In this document: piece by piece, positions 8,710 through 17,771 of the stretch
Numbering within the stretch: position 1 is the first letter of the stretch
Layout: every line of letters starts with the position of its first letter
NCBI RefSeq assembly: GCF_965279675.1
Contig: NZ_CBDIIJ010000002.1
Span: forward strand, 1,488,001-1,552,000
Direction: 5' to 3'
From: Mucisphaera sp965279675
GTDB lineage: Bacteria; Planctomycetota; Phycisphaerae; Phycisphaerales; Phycisphaeraceae
Length of the DNA stretch: 64,000 nucleotides
The notes under the pieces: model-generated
What the model was told of the DNA's origin: nothing
Database searches by the model: none
What the model saw: only the letters and a program-made list of their open reading frames with translations
Program-made: the position numbers and the translations under genes

Positions 8710-9234
8710 GTGGCTAGCGACAAGCAAATCAACACCGCTTACTGCACCGACCGCATCAGGGTCGACTACGCCCACGTCGGGCTCTACGACGCCAAGGCCC
8801 GCCAGACCTGGATCGCCAGGAAACGCTGGGGCGTCGTCCCCGTCCGCGTCTCTCATGCCCGGCTCCTCAAAGGCGGAACCCAGGACACCTCCACCGCCGA
8901 AAAAGACCGCTTCATCTGCTACTGGTTCCACACGCCCGACACAGGCGACGGCTTCGTTCACGGCTATCCCATCGAGTGGGACGAAGGACACCTCCTGATC
9001 CGACTCGACCCCAACTGGAACTTCCTCACCCAGACCTTCATCCCCACCACCGACACCGCCAAAATCGAACGCAACATCAAACAGCAACACAAATGGGGAC
9101 AAAGCATCTTCGAGGCCTACGCAGCCCGCAAACCCAAATTTCCCCTCTCCTGGCACCTCGTCGGACCCCGCGCCGCCGACTCCCTCTTCTACGTCGAACG
9201 CATCGAGCCCGGCCAGACGAGTCCGAGCCGGTGA
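8710..9234 (+). CDS. Hypothetical protein upstream of DUF501 gene
   Basis: 174 residues from a GTG at 8710. Soluble and rich in Trp/Tyr/His, with segments such as IRVDYAHVGLYDAKARQTW, KDRFICYWFHTPDTGDGFVHG and LIRLDPNWNF. No family recognised and no signal peptide. The stop overlaps the GTG start of the DUF501 gene (GTGA), so the pair should be translationally coupled. Confidence 0.75.
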   Translation: MASDKQINTAYCTDRIRVDYAHVGLYDAKARQTWIARKRWGVVPVRVSHARLLKGGTQDTSTAEKDRFICYWFHTPDTGDGFVHGYPIEWDEGHLLIRLDPNWNFLTQTFIPTTDTAKIERNIKQQHKWGQSIFEAYAARKPKFPLSWHLVGPRAADSLFYVERIEPGQTSPSR

Positions 9235-9788
9235 CCGCCCCCGCCACCACCTGGTCTCTCACCGACACTGACCGCCAGACCCTTACCAACCAGCTCGGCC
9301 GCCCGCCCCGCGGCCAACTCCGCGTCGTTGTTCGCCACCCCGACACGACCCCCGCCGTCATCCAGACCTACCCCGCCTTCCGCACCGCCGACGGCCGACT
9401 CGAACCCTTCCCCAACCTCTACTACCTCACCCACCCCACCCTCTGCGCCGTGATCGGCCAGCTCGAAAGCGCCGGCTGGATCACCCGCCTCGAACAGATC
9501 ATCGCCGCCGACCCCAACCTCATCACCCAACTCACCCAAGACCACAACCAATACCGCCAAACCCGCTGGAACCTCCTCACCCCCGAAGACCAGCAGGAAC
9601 TCACCGCCGCCGGCCGAGCCCCGGCCCTCCAGCAAACCGGCATAGGCGGAATCGCCTACCAGACCCAAGCCGGCCCCGCCCTCAAATGCCTCCACCTCCA
9701 CACCGCCCACCACCTCGCAGCTCAGGCCGAGAACCAAACCACGACCGTGGGTCAGCTCATGATTCAGCACCAATTGATAGCCATCTGA
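9231..9788 (+). CDS. DUF501 family protein
   Basis: 185 residues, GTG start at 9231 inside the preceding stop. It matches the DUF501 pattern known from actinobacteria: LGRPPRGQLRVVVRHP, then PFPNLYYLTHPTLCAVIGQLESAGW, a helical stretch around DPNLITQLTQDHNQYR, and an ending close to GPALKCLHLHTAHHLA. The Cys/His-containing end may bind metal. The biochemical function of the family is not known to me. The gene converges on recO, with only 3 nt between stops. Confidence 0.82.
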   Translation: MTAPATTWSLTDTDRQTLTNQLGRPPRGQLRVVVRHPDTTPAVIQTYPAFRTADGRLEPFPNLYYLTHPTLCAVIGQLESAGWITRLEQIIAADPNLITQLTQDHNQYRQTRWNLLTPEDQQELTAAGRAPALQQTGIGGIAYQTQAGPALKCLHLHTAHHLAAQAENQTTTVGQLMIQHQLIAI

Positions 9789-9791
9789 TCT

Positions 9792-10535
9792 TCACCCCAG
9801 GACAGCCCGCATCGTCTCCGTCTCCACGCCCAACAGCTCCCGCGTATAGGCCACCAGCAGCCGATTGGCCCGCTTCACCGTCTCCAACTCCGCGCCCTCG
9901 ATCGACTCGCTCGCCGCCACGCGCTGAATCAGCCCGACGGTCTTCGCCCGGACTCGCCACCGGTCGGGATCCACCATCCCCTCCGAAACCATCGTGAACC
10001 CGCCCGAGGGCGCATCGAACCAGCTCGCCCGCCCGCCGGGCAGCGCCTCGCCCGTCCGCACGTCCTCACTCACCCTCGGCTCGTACCCCGCCTCCTTGAG
10101 AAGCCGCCACTGATACCCCAGCAGCACCTCACCCGCATCGCCGCTGCGCAAGCCCGTCACAAAATCGACCAACGCCTCAAACAATCCCTCGTGCGGGTCC
10201 TCATCCTCAAAAAACCGCACCGTCACATCCGCCACGTACAGCCCCACCCGCTGGGCTTCCAGATTCCGGCGCAGATGCAGACAGTCATCCTGCAAATCCC
10301 ACTCCGTGATCGTCGCCAGCTCGCTCCCCGCTCGCGTCACCCCGCAGGCCTGCCCCAGTGTCAGCAGCTCCAGACCGCCCGAAAACCGCTCGATCGCACT
10401 CGGCGACCACCGCTTCGAACCCTTCGCCAAACCCCGGATCCGACCCCGACCCCGCGTCCATAGCGTCACCAACTGGCTGGTCTCCGACCAGTCCGCGCTC
10501 CGCAAAACCACTGCCTGTTCCTGAAACCTCGGCAC
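9792..10535 (-). CDS. recO: DNA repair protein RecO
   Basis: Recombination mediator that anneals ssDNA and, with RecR, loads RecA at gaps. 247 residues, the usual size. The N-terminal OB fold starts with FQEQAVVLRSADWSETSQLV and contains RIRGLAKGSKRWSP, both typical of RecO. The helical C-terminal part contains YQWRLLKEAGYEP. The zinc-finger cysteines present in many RecO proteins are not seen. Start GTG at 10535. It lies 24 nt downstream of the lipoprotein gene in the same direction. Confidence 0.9.
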   Translation of the reverse strand: MPRFQEQAVVLRSADWSETSQLVTLWTRGRGRIRGLAKGSKRWSPSAIERFSGGLELLTLGQACGVTRAGSELATITEWDLQDDCLHLRRNLEAQRVGLYVADVTVRFFEDEDPHEGLFEALVDFVTGLRSGDAGEVLLGYQWRLLKEAGYEPRVSEDVRTGEALPGGRASWFDAPSGGFTMVSEGMVDPDRWRVRAKTVGLIQRVAASESIEGAELETVKRANRLLVAYTRELLGVETETMRAVLG

Positions 10536-10559
10536 ACCGAGAGTCTACCCACCCCCGAC

Positions 10560-11555
10560 TCAACCGCCCGACGCCGACCCGCCCAAACCCAGCATCCCCA
10601 GCGGCCAGGCGATGTACTTCAGGTGCATCGCGTGATCCGAGCCATCCGTCCGCGGACTCCCGAACACCTCGAACCGACCCGCGCCCGCTCGCGAGTGATG
10701 CCGCAGCTTCTCGCCCACCGGATAGTCCACCGCATAACGTTCCAACCCCAGATGCTCGATCAGCACATCCGCCGTCTCCTCCGTCGACGCATACCCAGGC
10801 GGGTCGTAACTGTTGTGCGTCACGATCATCGCCTTCCGGCCCGCCGCCGCCTCGGCCGCAAACCGCTTGAAGTCCGCCATGTGATCCGCACGCACCACCT
10901 TATCCGCCACCTCACCTTCGTAACCCGCGTAGATCGTGTCCGCCATCACCAGATGATCGATCCGCGCAAACGCCTCCGGGTCCTTCAGCACCTCCCGCAC
11001 CGCGCCAAACCCCGCTGAGAACGACGTGACCGTCAGCGTCCGAATCTCCGCCTCATCCGACACCCCATCCACCGCCCGTGCCGCCGCCAACCCCTCCTCA
11101 ACCAACCGATCAAACAAACCCGGGTCCGACGCAAACGGCACCCGATACTTCGAGCTCAAACCCCCAGGCGAAAAATAAACCAGCACCGCCGCCATCTCGT
11201 GCTCGTCCAGCGCCTCCACCACCCAGTCCAGCCCCAGATGGAAATGCACCACCACATCCACCTCAGCCGTCCGGTCATCCCCAAGCAGCACCAGTGAGTC
11301 AGGCACGTACACCACCGCCGAAGGATGCGACAGCGACAGCACCCGACCCAGCCGCTCCGACGCCGGCAGATCACGCACGTCCACCACCGCCGCCACCGCT
11401 TCCGAGGCCGCCTCCTCCGCCTTCGCGGGCTCCGACTCAACCACCGCCGGCGCAGGCTTCACCGGCTCGGGCTCAACCACCTCCGGCTCAGGCGACACCG
11501 CACAACCAGCCGCCAACATCACACACAGCCACGCCGTCAGAATCAGCCTCTTCAT
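10560..11555 (-). CDS. Putative lipoprotein with alpha/beta-hydrolase-like domain
   Basis: 331 residues. A lipoprotein signal peptide with lipobox LAAGC ends at Cys18. Next comes a Pro/Glu/Ala-rich linker to about residue 60, which probably spans part of the envelope. The remainder resembles an alpha/beta hydrolase: VDVVVHFHLGLDWV, a possible nucleophile elbow SFSAGFGA near residue 180, MADTIYAGYEG, and a late His in GSDHAMHLKYIAWP. The fold is inferred from motif order and no substrate can be named. It probably shares a transcript with recO. Confidence 0.72.
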   Translation of the reverse strand: MKRLILTAWLCVMLAAGCAVSPEPEVVEPEPVKPAPAVVESEPAKAEEAASEAVAAVVDVRDLPASERLGRVLSLSHPSAVVYVPDSLVLLGDDRTAEVDVVVHFHLGLDWVVEALDEHEMAAVLVYFSPGGLSSKYRVPFASDPGLFDRLVEEGLAAARAVDGVSDEAEIRTLTVTSFSAGFGAVREVLKDPEAFARIDHLVMADTIYAGYEGEVADKVVRADHMADFKRFAAEAAAGRKAMIVTHNSYDPPGYASTEETADVLIEHLGLERYAVDYPVGEKLRHHSRAGAGRFEVFGSPRTDGSDHAMHLKYIAWPLGMLGLGGSASGG

Positions 11556-11637
11556 CCCCTCAGCCTACCCCGACACACACCCCGCCTCACCCCCTTACAA
11601 TGACAAATCGCTCAAAAAAACTGGAAAGGCCCCCACG

Positions 11638-13176
11638 ATGTTCGGCCAGCTGTCCGACCGCTTCGAATCCGCCCTCAAACGCCTCTCCGGCCAGGGCAAG
11701 ATCTCCGCCTCCAACGTCAACGAGGCCATGGAAGACGTCCGCACCGCGCTGCTCGAGGCCGACGTCCACTACGACGTCGTCGCCAGCTTCTGCGACCGCG
11801 TCCAGAACGCCGCGCTCGGCAGCGAGGTCCTCAACGCCGTTAAGCCCGGCGAGCAGATGATCAAGATCGTCCACGACGAACTCGTCCGACTCCTCGGCGG
11901 CGACGAAGCCCTCGCCGAAGCAGATAACCCCGAAGCCCTCACCAACCCCACGGCCAACCTCGGCCTCATGGAAGTCTCGCCCGGACCCACCGTCGTCATG
12001 ATGTCCGGCCTCCAGGGCTCCGGCAAAACCACCACCTGCGGGAAGATGGCCGCCTACCTCAAGAAACGCGGCAAGTCCGTCCTCCTCGCCGCCGCCGACC
12101 TCCAAAGACCCGCCGCCGTCAAACAGCTCGAAGTCCTCGCCCAACAGGTCAACGACGAAGCCGAAGGCGACGGCAACGTCCAGTTCTACGCCGAACCCGA
12201 CAAAGTCGCCGAGTACGGCAAAGCCGTCGGAGCCGCCGTCACCGTCTGCCGCAATGCCGTCAACCAAGCCCGCGAACAGGCCGTCGACTTCGTCATCCTC
12301 GACACCGCCGGACGACTCCACGTCAACGACGAACTCATGGGCGAACTCCGCCAGGTCCAGACCGCCGTCCAACCCCACCAGATCCTCCTCGTCATCGACG
12401 CCATGACCGGACAGGACGCCGTCAACTCCGCCAAAGCCTTCGACCAGCAACTCGAAGTCGATGGCGTTGTCCTCACCAAGTACGACTCCGATACCCGAGG
12501 CGGCGCAGCCCTCTCCGTCCGACAGGTCACCGGCCGACCCATCAAGTTCGTCGGCGTCGGCGAAAAACTCGACGCCCTCGAAGCCTTCCACCCCACCCGC
12601 GTCGCCGGGCGCATCCTCGGCATGGGCGACGTCGTCTCTCTCGTCGAACGAGCCCAGGAACAGGTCTCCGAAGAAGAAGCCGAAGCCCTCCAGGAAAAAA
12701 TGGCCAAGGGCCAGATGACCATGGACGACTTCCTCAAGCAGCTCCGCACCATCCGACGCATGGGGTCCTTCAAATCCCTGCTCGGCATGCTGCCAGGCGT
12801 CGGCAAAGCCATCAAAGACCTCCCCATCGAAGAAAAACAGATCGACCGCACCGAGGCCATCATCCAGTCGATGACCAAAGACGAACGCAAGGGCTCCGAG
12901 GCCCTCAACAACTCCCGCCGACGACGCATCGCCGCCGGCTCCGGCACAAGATCCGAAGACGTCTCCCAACTCGTCAAGGGCTTCGAGATGGTCTCGCAGA
13001 TGGGCAAGGCCATGTCCGGCATGGGCATGCTCGGCAAAGCCCAGGCCATGGCGAAGATGGACCCCCAACAAGCCATGGCTTCGATGGGTGGGATGCCCGG
13101 CATGCCAGGCCGCAAAGGCTCCACCAAAACCGTCAGCGTCAAAGACAAATTCAAAAAACGCAAAAAACGCAAGTAG
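11638..13176 (+). CDS. ffh: Signal recognition particle GTPase Ffh
   Basis: Protein subunit of the bacterial SRP, which binds 4.5S RNA and signal sequences and docks with FtsY. 512 residues. The N domain is followed by the G domain with the P-loop GLQGSGKTTTCGKMA near 122, DTAGRLHVND, and TKYDSDTRGGAALS. The M domain follows with RRIAAGSGT and a Met-rich tail (MGMLGKAQAMAKMDPQQAMA), ending in a Lys/Arg cluster. GGAAAGG lies about 10 nt before the ATG. The 4.5S RNA gene is not in this window. Confidence 0.98.
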   Translation: MFGQLSDRFESALKRLSGQGKISASNVNEAMEDVRTALLEADVHYDVVASFCDRVQNAALGSEVLNAVKPGEQMIKIVHDELVRLLGGDEALAEADNPEALTNPTANLGLMEVSPGPTVVMMSGLQGSGKTTTCGKMAAYLKKRGKSVLLAAADLQRPAAVKQLEVLAQQVNDEAEGDGNVQFYAEPDKVAEYGKAVGAAVTVCRNAVNQAREQAVDFVILDTAGRLHVNDELMGELRQVQTAVQPHQILLVIDAMTGQDAVNSAKAFDQQLEVDGVVLTKYDSDTRGGAALSVRQVTGRPIKFVGVGEKLDALEAFHPTRVAGRILGMGDVVSLVERAQEQVSEEEAEALQEKMAKGQMTMDDFLKQLRTIRRMGSFKSLLGMLPGVGKAIKDLPIEEKQIDRTEAIIQSMTKDERKGSEALNNSRRRRIAAGSGTRSEDVSQLVKGFEMVSQMGKAMSGMGMLGKAQAMAKMDPQQAMASMGGMPGMPGRKGSTKTVSVKDKFKKRKKRK

Positions 13177-13199
13177 CCCCCACGACTCACCCCGGGTGC

Positions 13200-13235
13200 C
13201 ACGGTTTCTTGACGACAACGTCGTCACAAGCCGTG
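13200..13235. repeat. Inverted repeat downstream of ffh
   Basis: An outer stem CACGG/CCGTG encloses an inner perfect stem TGACGAC (13210-13216) and GTCGTCA (13220-13226) around a 3-nt loop. It lies 24 nt after the ffh stop. There is no T-run, so it is either an atypical terminator or another palindromic intergenic element. Confidence 0.5.
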
Positions 13236-13258
13236 CCGATCCCCGAATAGCCTGACTG

Positions 13259-13277
13259 GCTGTGGTCCTGCCACAGC
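13259..13277. repeat. Hairpin upstream of serB
   Basis: Perfect 7-bp arms GCTGTGG and CCACAGC around a 5-nt loop, followed within 10 nt by a G8 run (13287-13294). The arm sequence resembles the ends of family A repeats (CTGTGG...CCACAG) at 25.8 and 40.3 kb, so it may be a short derivative. Confidence 0.4.
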
Positions 13278-13354
13278 GGCGGGGGTGGGGGGGGCATAGA
13301 ACCAGAAGATCAGCCTCCCCCCACCGCCACCCAAAACAAACCATAATTCCCCCC

Positions 13355-14578
13355 ATGCCCCTGCTCCTCCACATCACCGGCCCCGATCACCCGGGCATCA
13401 CCCAGGCCATCACCACCGCGCTCGGGCCGGCTCGCATCCTCGATCTCAACCAGGCCGTCATCCACCAGTCCGTCCTGCTCGCCATGGTCATCGAAGACAC
13501 CGAGCAGCCCCTCGATCCGCTCCATCAGGCCGTTACCCACCTGGGCATGACGCTCAGCACGACCCAGCTCTCAGACGAAGACTACGAGACCTGGCGCGCC
13601 GCCGAAGGCAAACCCCGCTACATCCTCACCCTCCTCGCCCGAGCCCTCACCGCCGACCGGATCCAACGCGTCGCCGCCGCCCTCGCCGAACGCCAACTCA
13701 ACATCGAAGTCATCACCCGCCTCTCGGGACGACCGGCATTGCAACAAACCGAAACCGTCAACCCAGAGGCATCTGTGGTAGCAGACCGAAATGCGGGGGG
13801 GGTTGCCTGTGTCGAGATGCTCATCCGAGGCGACCTCGACGACCCCGACAGCCTCAAGGCCGACTTCCTCGACCTCGCCCGCGACCACCAGATCGATATC
13901 GCCTGGCAGGTCGACAACGCCTTCCGCCGCGTTCGCCGACTCGTCGCCTTCGATATGGACTCCACCCTCATCCAGCACGAAGTCATCGACGAACTCGCCG
14001 TCGAAGCCGGCGTCGGCCAGCAGGTCGCCCAGGTCACCGAAGCCGCCATGCGTGGCGAACTCGACTTCGAGGCCTCCCTCCGCACCAGAGTCGCCCTGCT
14101 CAAAGGCCTCGACGAACAGGCCCTCCAACGCGTCGGCCAACGACTCCAGCTCACCGAAGGCGCCGAAACCCTTCTCACGAACCTCCGCCACCTCGGCTAC
14201 AAGACCGCCATCCTCTCAGGCGGGTTCACCTACTTCGGACGGATGCTCCAGCAGCAACTCGGCATCGATCACGTCGCTGCCAACGAACTCGAGATCGTCG
14301 ACGGCCAGCTCACCGGCCAGCTCACCGGCCGCGTCGTCGATGCCGCCCGCAAGGCCGAACGCCTGGGCGAGATCGCGCTCGAAGAAGGCATCCGTCTCGA
14401 ACAGACCATCGCCGTCGGCGACGGAGCCAACGACCTGCCCATGCTCTCCCAGGCCGGCCTCGGTATCGCCTTCCACGCCAAGCCCCTGGTCCAGGCTTCC
14501 GCCGATCAGAAGATCTCCACCCTGGGCCTCGACGCCATCCTCTACCTCATCGGCATGCGCGATTCGGATCGGGTCTGA
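13355..14578 (+). CDS. serB: Phosphoserine phosphatase with N-terminal ACT region
   Basis: Last step of serine biosynthesis: hydrolysis of O-phosphoserine. 407 residues. The N-terminal half holds ACT-like regulatory sequence (LLLHITGPDHPGITQAI and RYILTLLARALTADRIQRVA). The HAD catalytic half starts with the nucleophile motif AFDMDSTLIQHE near residue 200, then KTAILSGGFTYFG and VGDGANDLPML. An irregular insert between the halves (about 13765-13805) includes a G8 run read as NAGG. The ATG at 13355 is preferred to an upstream in-frame start, which adds an Arg-rich stretch. Followed 4 nt later by the glycosyltransferase. Confidence 0.94.
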   Translation: MPLLLHITGPDHPGITQAITTALGPARILDLNQAVIHQSVLLAMVIEDTEQPLDPLHQAVTHLGMTLSTTQLSDEDYETWRAAEGKPRYILTLLARALTADRIQRVAAALAERQLNIEVITRLSGRPALQQTETVNPEASVVADRNAGGVACVEMLIRGDLDDPDSLKADFLDLARDHQIDIAWQVDNAFRRVRRLVAFDMDSTLIQHEVIDELAVEAGVGQQVAQVTEAAMRGELDFEASLRTRVALLKGLDEQALQRVGQRLQLTEGAETLLTNLRHLGYKTAILSGGFTYFGRMLQQQLGIDHVAANELEIVDGQLTGQLTGRVVDAARKAERLGEIALEEGIRLEQTIAVGDGANDLPMLSQAGLGIAFHAKPLVQASADQKISTLGLDAILYLIGMRDSDRV

Positions 14579-14581
14579 CCC

Positions 14582-16372
14582 ATGACGCACCGCCGAGCCA
14601 TCGCGCTCATGCTCCTCGTCACCCTGCCCGGGCTCTTGGTCGGCGTGCTGATGTCCACGCAGACCAGCCACCACATGGAACGCCGGGTGCTCATCTCCAG
14701 CGACGAGACCTGGCGGCGAGCCGTCGGCAACAACCCCGACTTCGCCGAACCTGTCGGCCTCTACGCCTACGTCGTCCCCACGCTTGGTGGCGAGCCCCGC
14801 ATCGCCAAGCCGCCGCTCACCGTCATCCTCTCCCGGCTGGCTTTCATCGGGCTCGACCCGCACACCGTCTCCGCGGATGTGTTGATGCAACGCATCCGAG
14901 CCGTCGCCGTCGGCATGTCTGCCATCCTGCTGATCGCCACTTACCTCATCGCCACCAACCTCCACCCCGGACCGATGGCCAGCACCGCCGGGATACTCGC
15001 CGGCATGACGCTCGGCACCTCGATGATCATCCAGCGCTGGGGACGCGTCGGTGGGTACGACATCCACCTCGCCGCGTGGACCACCCTCACCATCGCCCTC
15101 GTCCTCATCGCTACCCGCTCGCGAGCAACAACGACAACGCTTCTCGCGGCCAGCGATTCATCCGCGGCACCTATCAATGAGCCGCGGATGCGATGGGGGT
15201 GGATCTTCCTGGCCGGGCTCACGGCGACGCTGGCGATCTACAGCAAGGGCCCGGTTGGCTTTCTCTTCATCTCGGTCCCGCTGCTGATCGTCGCCGGGTT
15301 CGATGGCCTCAGGCGCTGGCGGTTGCTGATGGCGTTGCCGGTGGTCCTGCTGATGCCCGTGATCCTTGCCGGTCCCTGGTTCGTCTACGTCTTCATGACG
15401 GTCGATCAGGTCGGCGAGGGACTGGCGTTCGAGTACGAGTCCATCCGCGACCGCTTCGCTCCCGTCTGGGCTTACGTTGTCGTCTTCGCACTGATGCTGC
15501 CCTGGACCGTGCTGCTGATCGCCGGGCTGATTCACCCCTGGGTCCTGCGCTTCGCGACGCCACACTCGCAAGAGGATCGTGAGGAACAAACCTCCCGTCG
15601 GCCGCTCTGGATCGCCGGGAGTTGGCTGCTGCTGATGCTCGTGATCCTGTCGCTGCCCTCGGCCAAGCAGGAGCGTTACGTCCTGCCGATCCTCCCGGCC
15701 GCCGGGCTGGTGATCGCCTTCCTGGCCCTGAGCTACGACCGACTTCTATTGAAAGTTTCTGACCAGACACCAGCCATCCTTGTGCGCGGCGTGTCGTTCG
15801 TGATGCGGCTGCACGGCGTCGTCGTCGTGGTGGTGTCGCTGCTGATCTACGGCTGGCTCCTGATCGGCACCCGTCACGAAGCGATGAATCTCGGTGTGGC
15901 GGTTTTGTTTTTCTACTGGGCCGCGGGGGCCTCGCTGGTGGTTTTCGCGGGTTGGGTTGCGCTGCGGGTTGGTCGCGTGGGGGTGGTTTCGACGGTTCTG
16001 GCGACGGCGGTCTGGGTGGGGGTGTCGATGCCGGTTTACTGGTCGGTTTATCTGCCGGTGGCGGGTGGGGTTGATCCGGTGCGGGAGACGGCTTTGGAAG
16101 TGCGGCGTCTGGCAGGAGATAGGGCGATTGAGTGGGTGATGCTTCCGGGTGTTTCGGGTGGGCCGGACGAGAAGCTGATGGTTTTTTCGCGTCGGGTGGT
16201 GCGGGTGGTGGCTCTGGAGGAGGTGTCGGAGGGGTCGCTGGTACTGGCGAAAAGTGACCCGATTTCGACGGAAACACTGGATAATGCGGGATTTTCGGCG
16301 GTTTCCTTGCCGATTAAAAACCGATCGTCGATGCTGGAGGCGTGGGTTCGGGAGGAGGCTTCGCCTCAGTAA
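14582..16372 (+). CDS. ArnT/PMT-like membrane glycosyltransferase (GT39/GT83 type)
   Basis: 596-residue polytopic membrane protein with about a dozen hydrophobic segments, beginning ALMLLVTLPGLLVGVLMS. The early periplasmic loop carries RRAVGNN and RIAKPPLTVILSRL; KPPL there is characteristic of ArnT-like lipid-linked-sugar transferases. The C-terminal soluble part after about residue 480 is probably periplasmic. Likely role: transfer of a sugar from a polyprenyl carrier to lipid A, glycan or protein. Base composition changes within the gene from C-biased to G/T-biased codons at about 15.2-15.9 kb, coinciding with a strand-skew switch. Confidence 0.85.
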   Translation: MTHRRAIALMLLVTLPGLLVGVLMSTQTSHHMERRVLISSDETWRRAVGNNPDFAEPVGLYAYVVPTLGGEPRIAKPPLTVILSRLAFIGLDPHTVSADVLMQRIRAVAVGMSAILLIATYLIATNLHPGPMASTAGILAGMTLGTSMIIQRWGRVGGYDIHLAAWTTLTIALVLIATRSRATTTTLLAASDSSAAPINEPRMRWGWIFLAGLTATLAIYSKGPVGFLFISVPLLIVAGFDGLRRWRLLMALPVVLLMPVILAGPWFVYVFMTVDQVGEGLAFEYESIRDRFAPVWAYVVVFALMLPWTVLLIAGLIHPWVLRFATPHSQEDREEQTSRRPLWIAGSWLLLMLVILSLPSAKQERYVLPILPAAGLVIAFLALSYDRLLLKVSDQTPAILVRGVSFVMRLHGVVVVVVSLLIYGWLLIGTRHEAMNLGVAVLFFYWAAGASLVVFAGWVALRVGRVGVVSTVLATAVWVGVSMPVYWSVYLPVAGGVDPVRETALEVRRLAGDRAIEWVMLPGVSGGPDEKLMVFSRRVVRVVALEEVSEGSLVLAKSDPISTETLDNAGFSAVSLPIKNRSSMLEAWVREEASPQ

Positions 16373-16412
16373 GGTATTGTTTGGGCGACGGTTAGTGCCT
16401 AGGGAGTCGCGA

Positions 16413-17678
16413 TTGGCTGAGGTATCGGGCACATCTGGTGCGGGGGGGCGTGGCGGCGGTCGGCCCGGCGGCGATGAGGCGTCGGAGCTGACGGCGGCGG
16501 TGTATGCGTACCTGCTGGAGCGGCGGCTGGCGGGTGAGCCGGTGACGCGAGAGGCGGCGGTGGCTCACGTGGCGGAGACGCGAGAGCTGGTGTTGGCGGA
16601 GGTGCTTCGTCGCGCGGAGGGGTTGCTCGCTCGCGCGCGCACGGCGGATGAGGTGGTTGGGTCGTCGGCGGGTTCTGGTTTGCCTGCGGTTTCTGAGGTG
16701 ATGGGGGATCGTGCGGGTGAGGGGGGTGGGTTGCCGGATGTGTCTCGGCAGGAAGGGGTGTCGGATCAGGAGACGGCGACGCAGGTGCCGGCGCCGACGC
16801 TGGTTGGGGGTGTTGGCGGGCGGGGTGTGCGTGAGGGTGCGGGTGATGATGTGCTGGCGATCGATCGGGTGGTGGATGGTCGGTATCGGTTGATGCAGCC
16901 GATGGCGTCGGGGGGGTTTAGTCGGGTGTTCATGGCGGAGCGGGTGAGCACGCATGAGCCGGTGGTACTGAAGTTTTTCGCGCCGCCTGACGCGGCGGAT
17001 CGTCGGGCATGTGATGAGCATTTTCGGGCGGAGGTTCGGGCGCTGGGGCGGCTGGATCACCCGGGGATCGCGCACCTGCTCGATTCGGGGATTTATCACG
17101 ATCTGTATTTTCTGGTGATGGAGTGTGTGCTGGGCGAGACGCTTCGGGCGCGGATGCGTCGCGAGCCGGCGGTGAGTCTGGGGTGCGGGTTGCACATTCT
17201 GTTGCAGGCGTGTGATGCGTTGGGGCGGGCGCATGAGAGGGGGGTGATTCACCGGGATATCAAGCCGGAGAACCTGATGGTGGAGGTGGAGGGTGATGAG
17301 CACTACCGGGTGCGGCTGGTGGATTTCGGGTTGGCGATGATCGAGTTGATGGAGGGCGAAGGGGTGCTGCCTGCGGCGTTTGCGGGGACGCCGAGGTACA
17401 TGTCGCCTGAGCAGATCCGTCGCGAGCCGTTGACGGATGCATCGGACCTGTTCAGTCTGGGGTTGGTGGCATACGAGTTGTTGACGGGTGAGCATCCGTT
17501 TGCTCGGGAGACGGTGGAGGCGACGCGGGACGCGATTCTGGTTGATGATGTTTATGACCCGAGGGAACTGGTGCCGGCGATACCGGCGGGTGCGGCGGAG
17601 ATGGTGCTTCGGATGCTGGCGAAGCTGCCTGGGGATCGTCCGGATTCGGCGGATGAGGTGGGGGTGGCGTTCGGGTAG
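16413..17678 (+). CDS. Hanks-type serine/threonine protein kinase
   Basis: 421 residues, TTG start at 16413 with AGGGAG 6 nt upstream (a GTG at 16395 is possible). Residues 1-150 are a low-complexity cytoplasmic region with a helical patch (AAVYAYLLERRLAGEP). The kinase domain follows: MASGGFSRVF near 164, catalytic Lys in VVLKFF, HRDIKPENL near 279, DFGLA near 303, and GTPRYMSPEQ in the activation segment. It stops just after the C-lobe with no transmembrane or sensor domain, so it is probably a soluble kinase. It lies 40 nt after the glycosyltransferase. Confidence 0.93.
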   Translation: MAEVSGTSGAGGRGGGRPGGDEASELTAAVYAYLLERRLAGEPVTREAAVAHVAETRELVLAEVLRRAEGLLARARTADEVVGSSAGSGLPAVSEVMGDRAGEGGGLPDVSRQEGVSDQETATQVPAPTLVGGVGGRGVREGAGDDVLAIDRVVDGRYRLMQPMASGGFSRVFMAERVSTHEPVVLKFFAPPDAADRRACDEHFRAEVRALGRLDHPGIAHLLDSGIYHDLYFLVMECVLGETLRARMRREPAVSLGCGLHILLQACDALGRAHERGVIHRDIKPENLMVEVEGDEHYRVRLVDFGLAMIELMEGEGVLPAAFAGTPRYMSPEQIRREPLTDASDLFSLGLVAYELLTGEHPFARETVEATRDAILVDDVYDPRELVPAIPAGAAEMVLRMLAKLPGDRPDSADEVGVAFG

Positions 17679-17720
17679 AGGGTGGGGGCTGCCTGTGGCA
17701 ACGCTGTCGGTCTATAAAAA

Positions 17721-17740
17721 CCCCGGGCACTTGCCCGGGG
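17721..17740 (-). terminator. Intrinsic terminator
   Basis: Nine-bp GC-rich arms (CCCCGGGCA and TGCCCGGGG) around a 2-nt loop. Read on the minus strand the hairpin is followed by TTTTTATA, the classical arrangement for ending the transcript of the secreted-protein gene at 17772-18347. On the plus strand a weaker T-rich tail follows, so it may also serve the kinase gene. Confidence 0.85.
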
Positions 17741-17771
17741 CAGTCGTTGGTTGTTTTGATGGATGGTGGAG

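Noticed and set aside
13262..13354. N-terminal extension of SerB
   Set aside because: It would cover a hairpin and a G8 run and encodes Arg/His/Pro-rich sequence; the ACT-like domain begins right at the ATG at 13355.
11587..13377. 596-codon open frame antisense to ffh
   Set aside because: Ffh on the + strand has full family motifs; the antisense product is Gly/Asp/Phe-rich low-complexity sequence typical of shadows in GC-rich genes.
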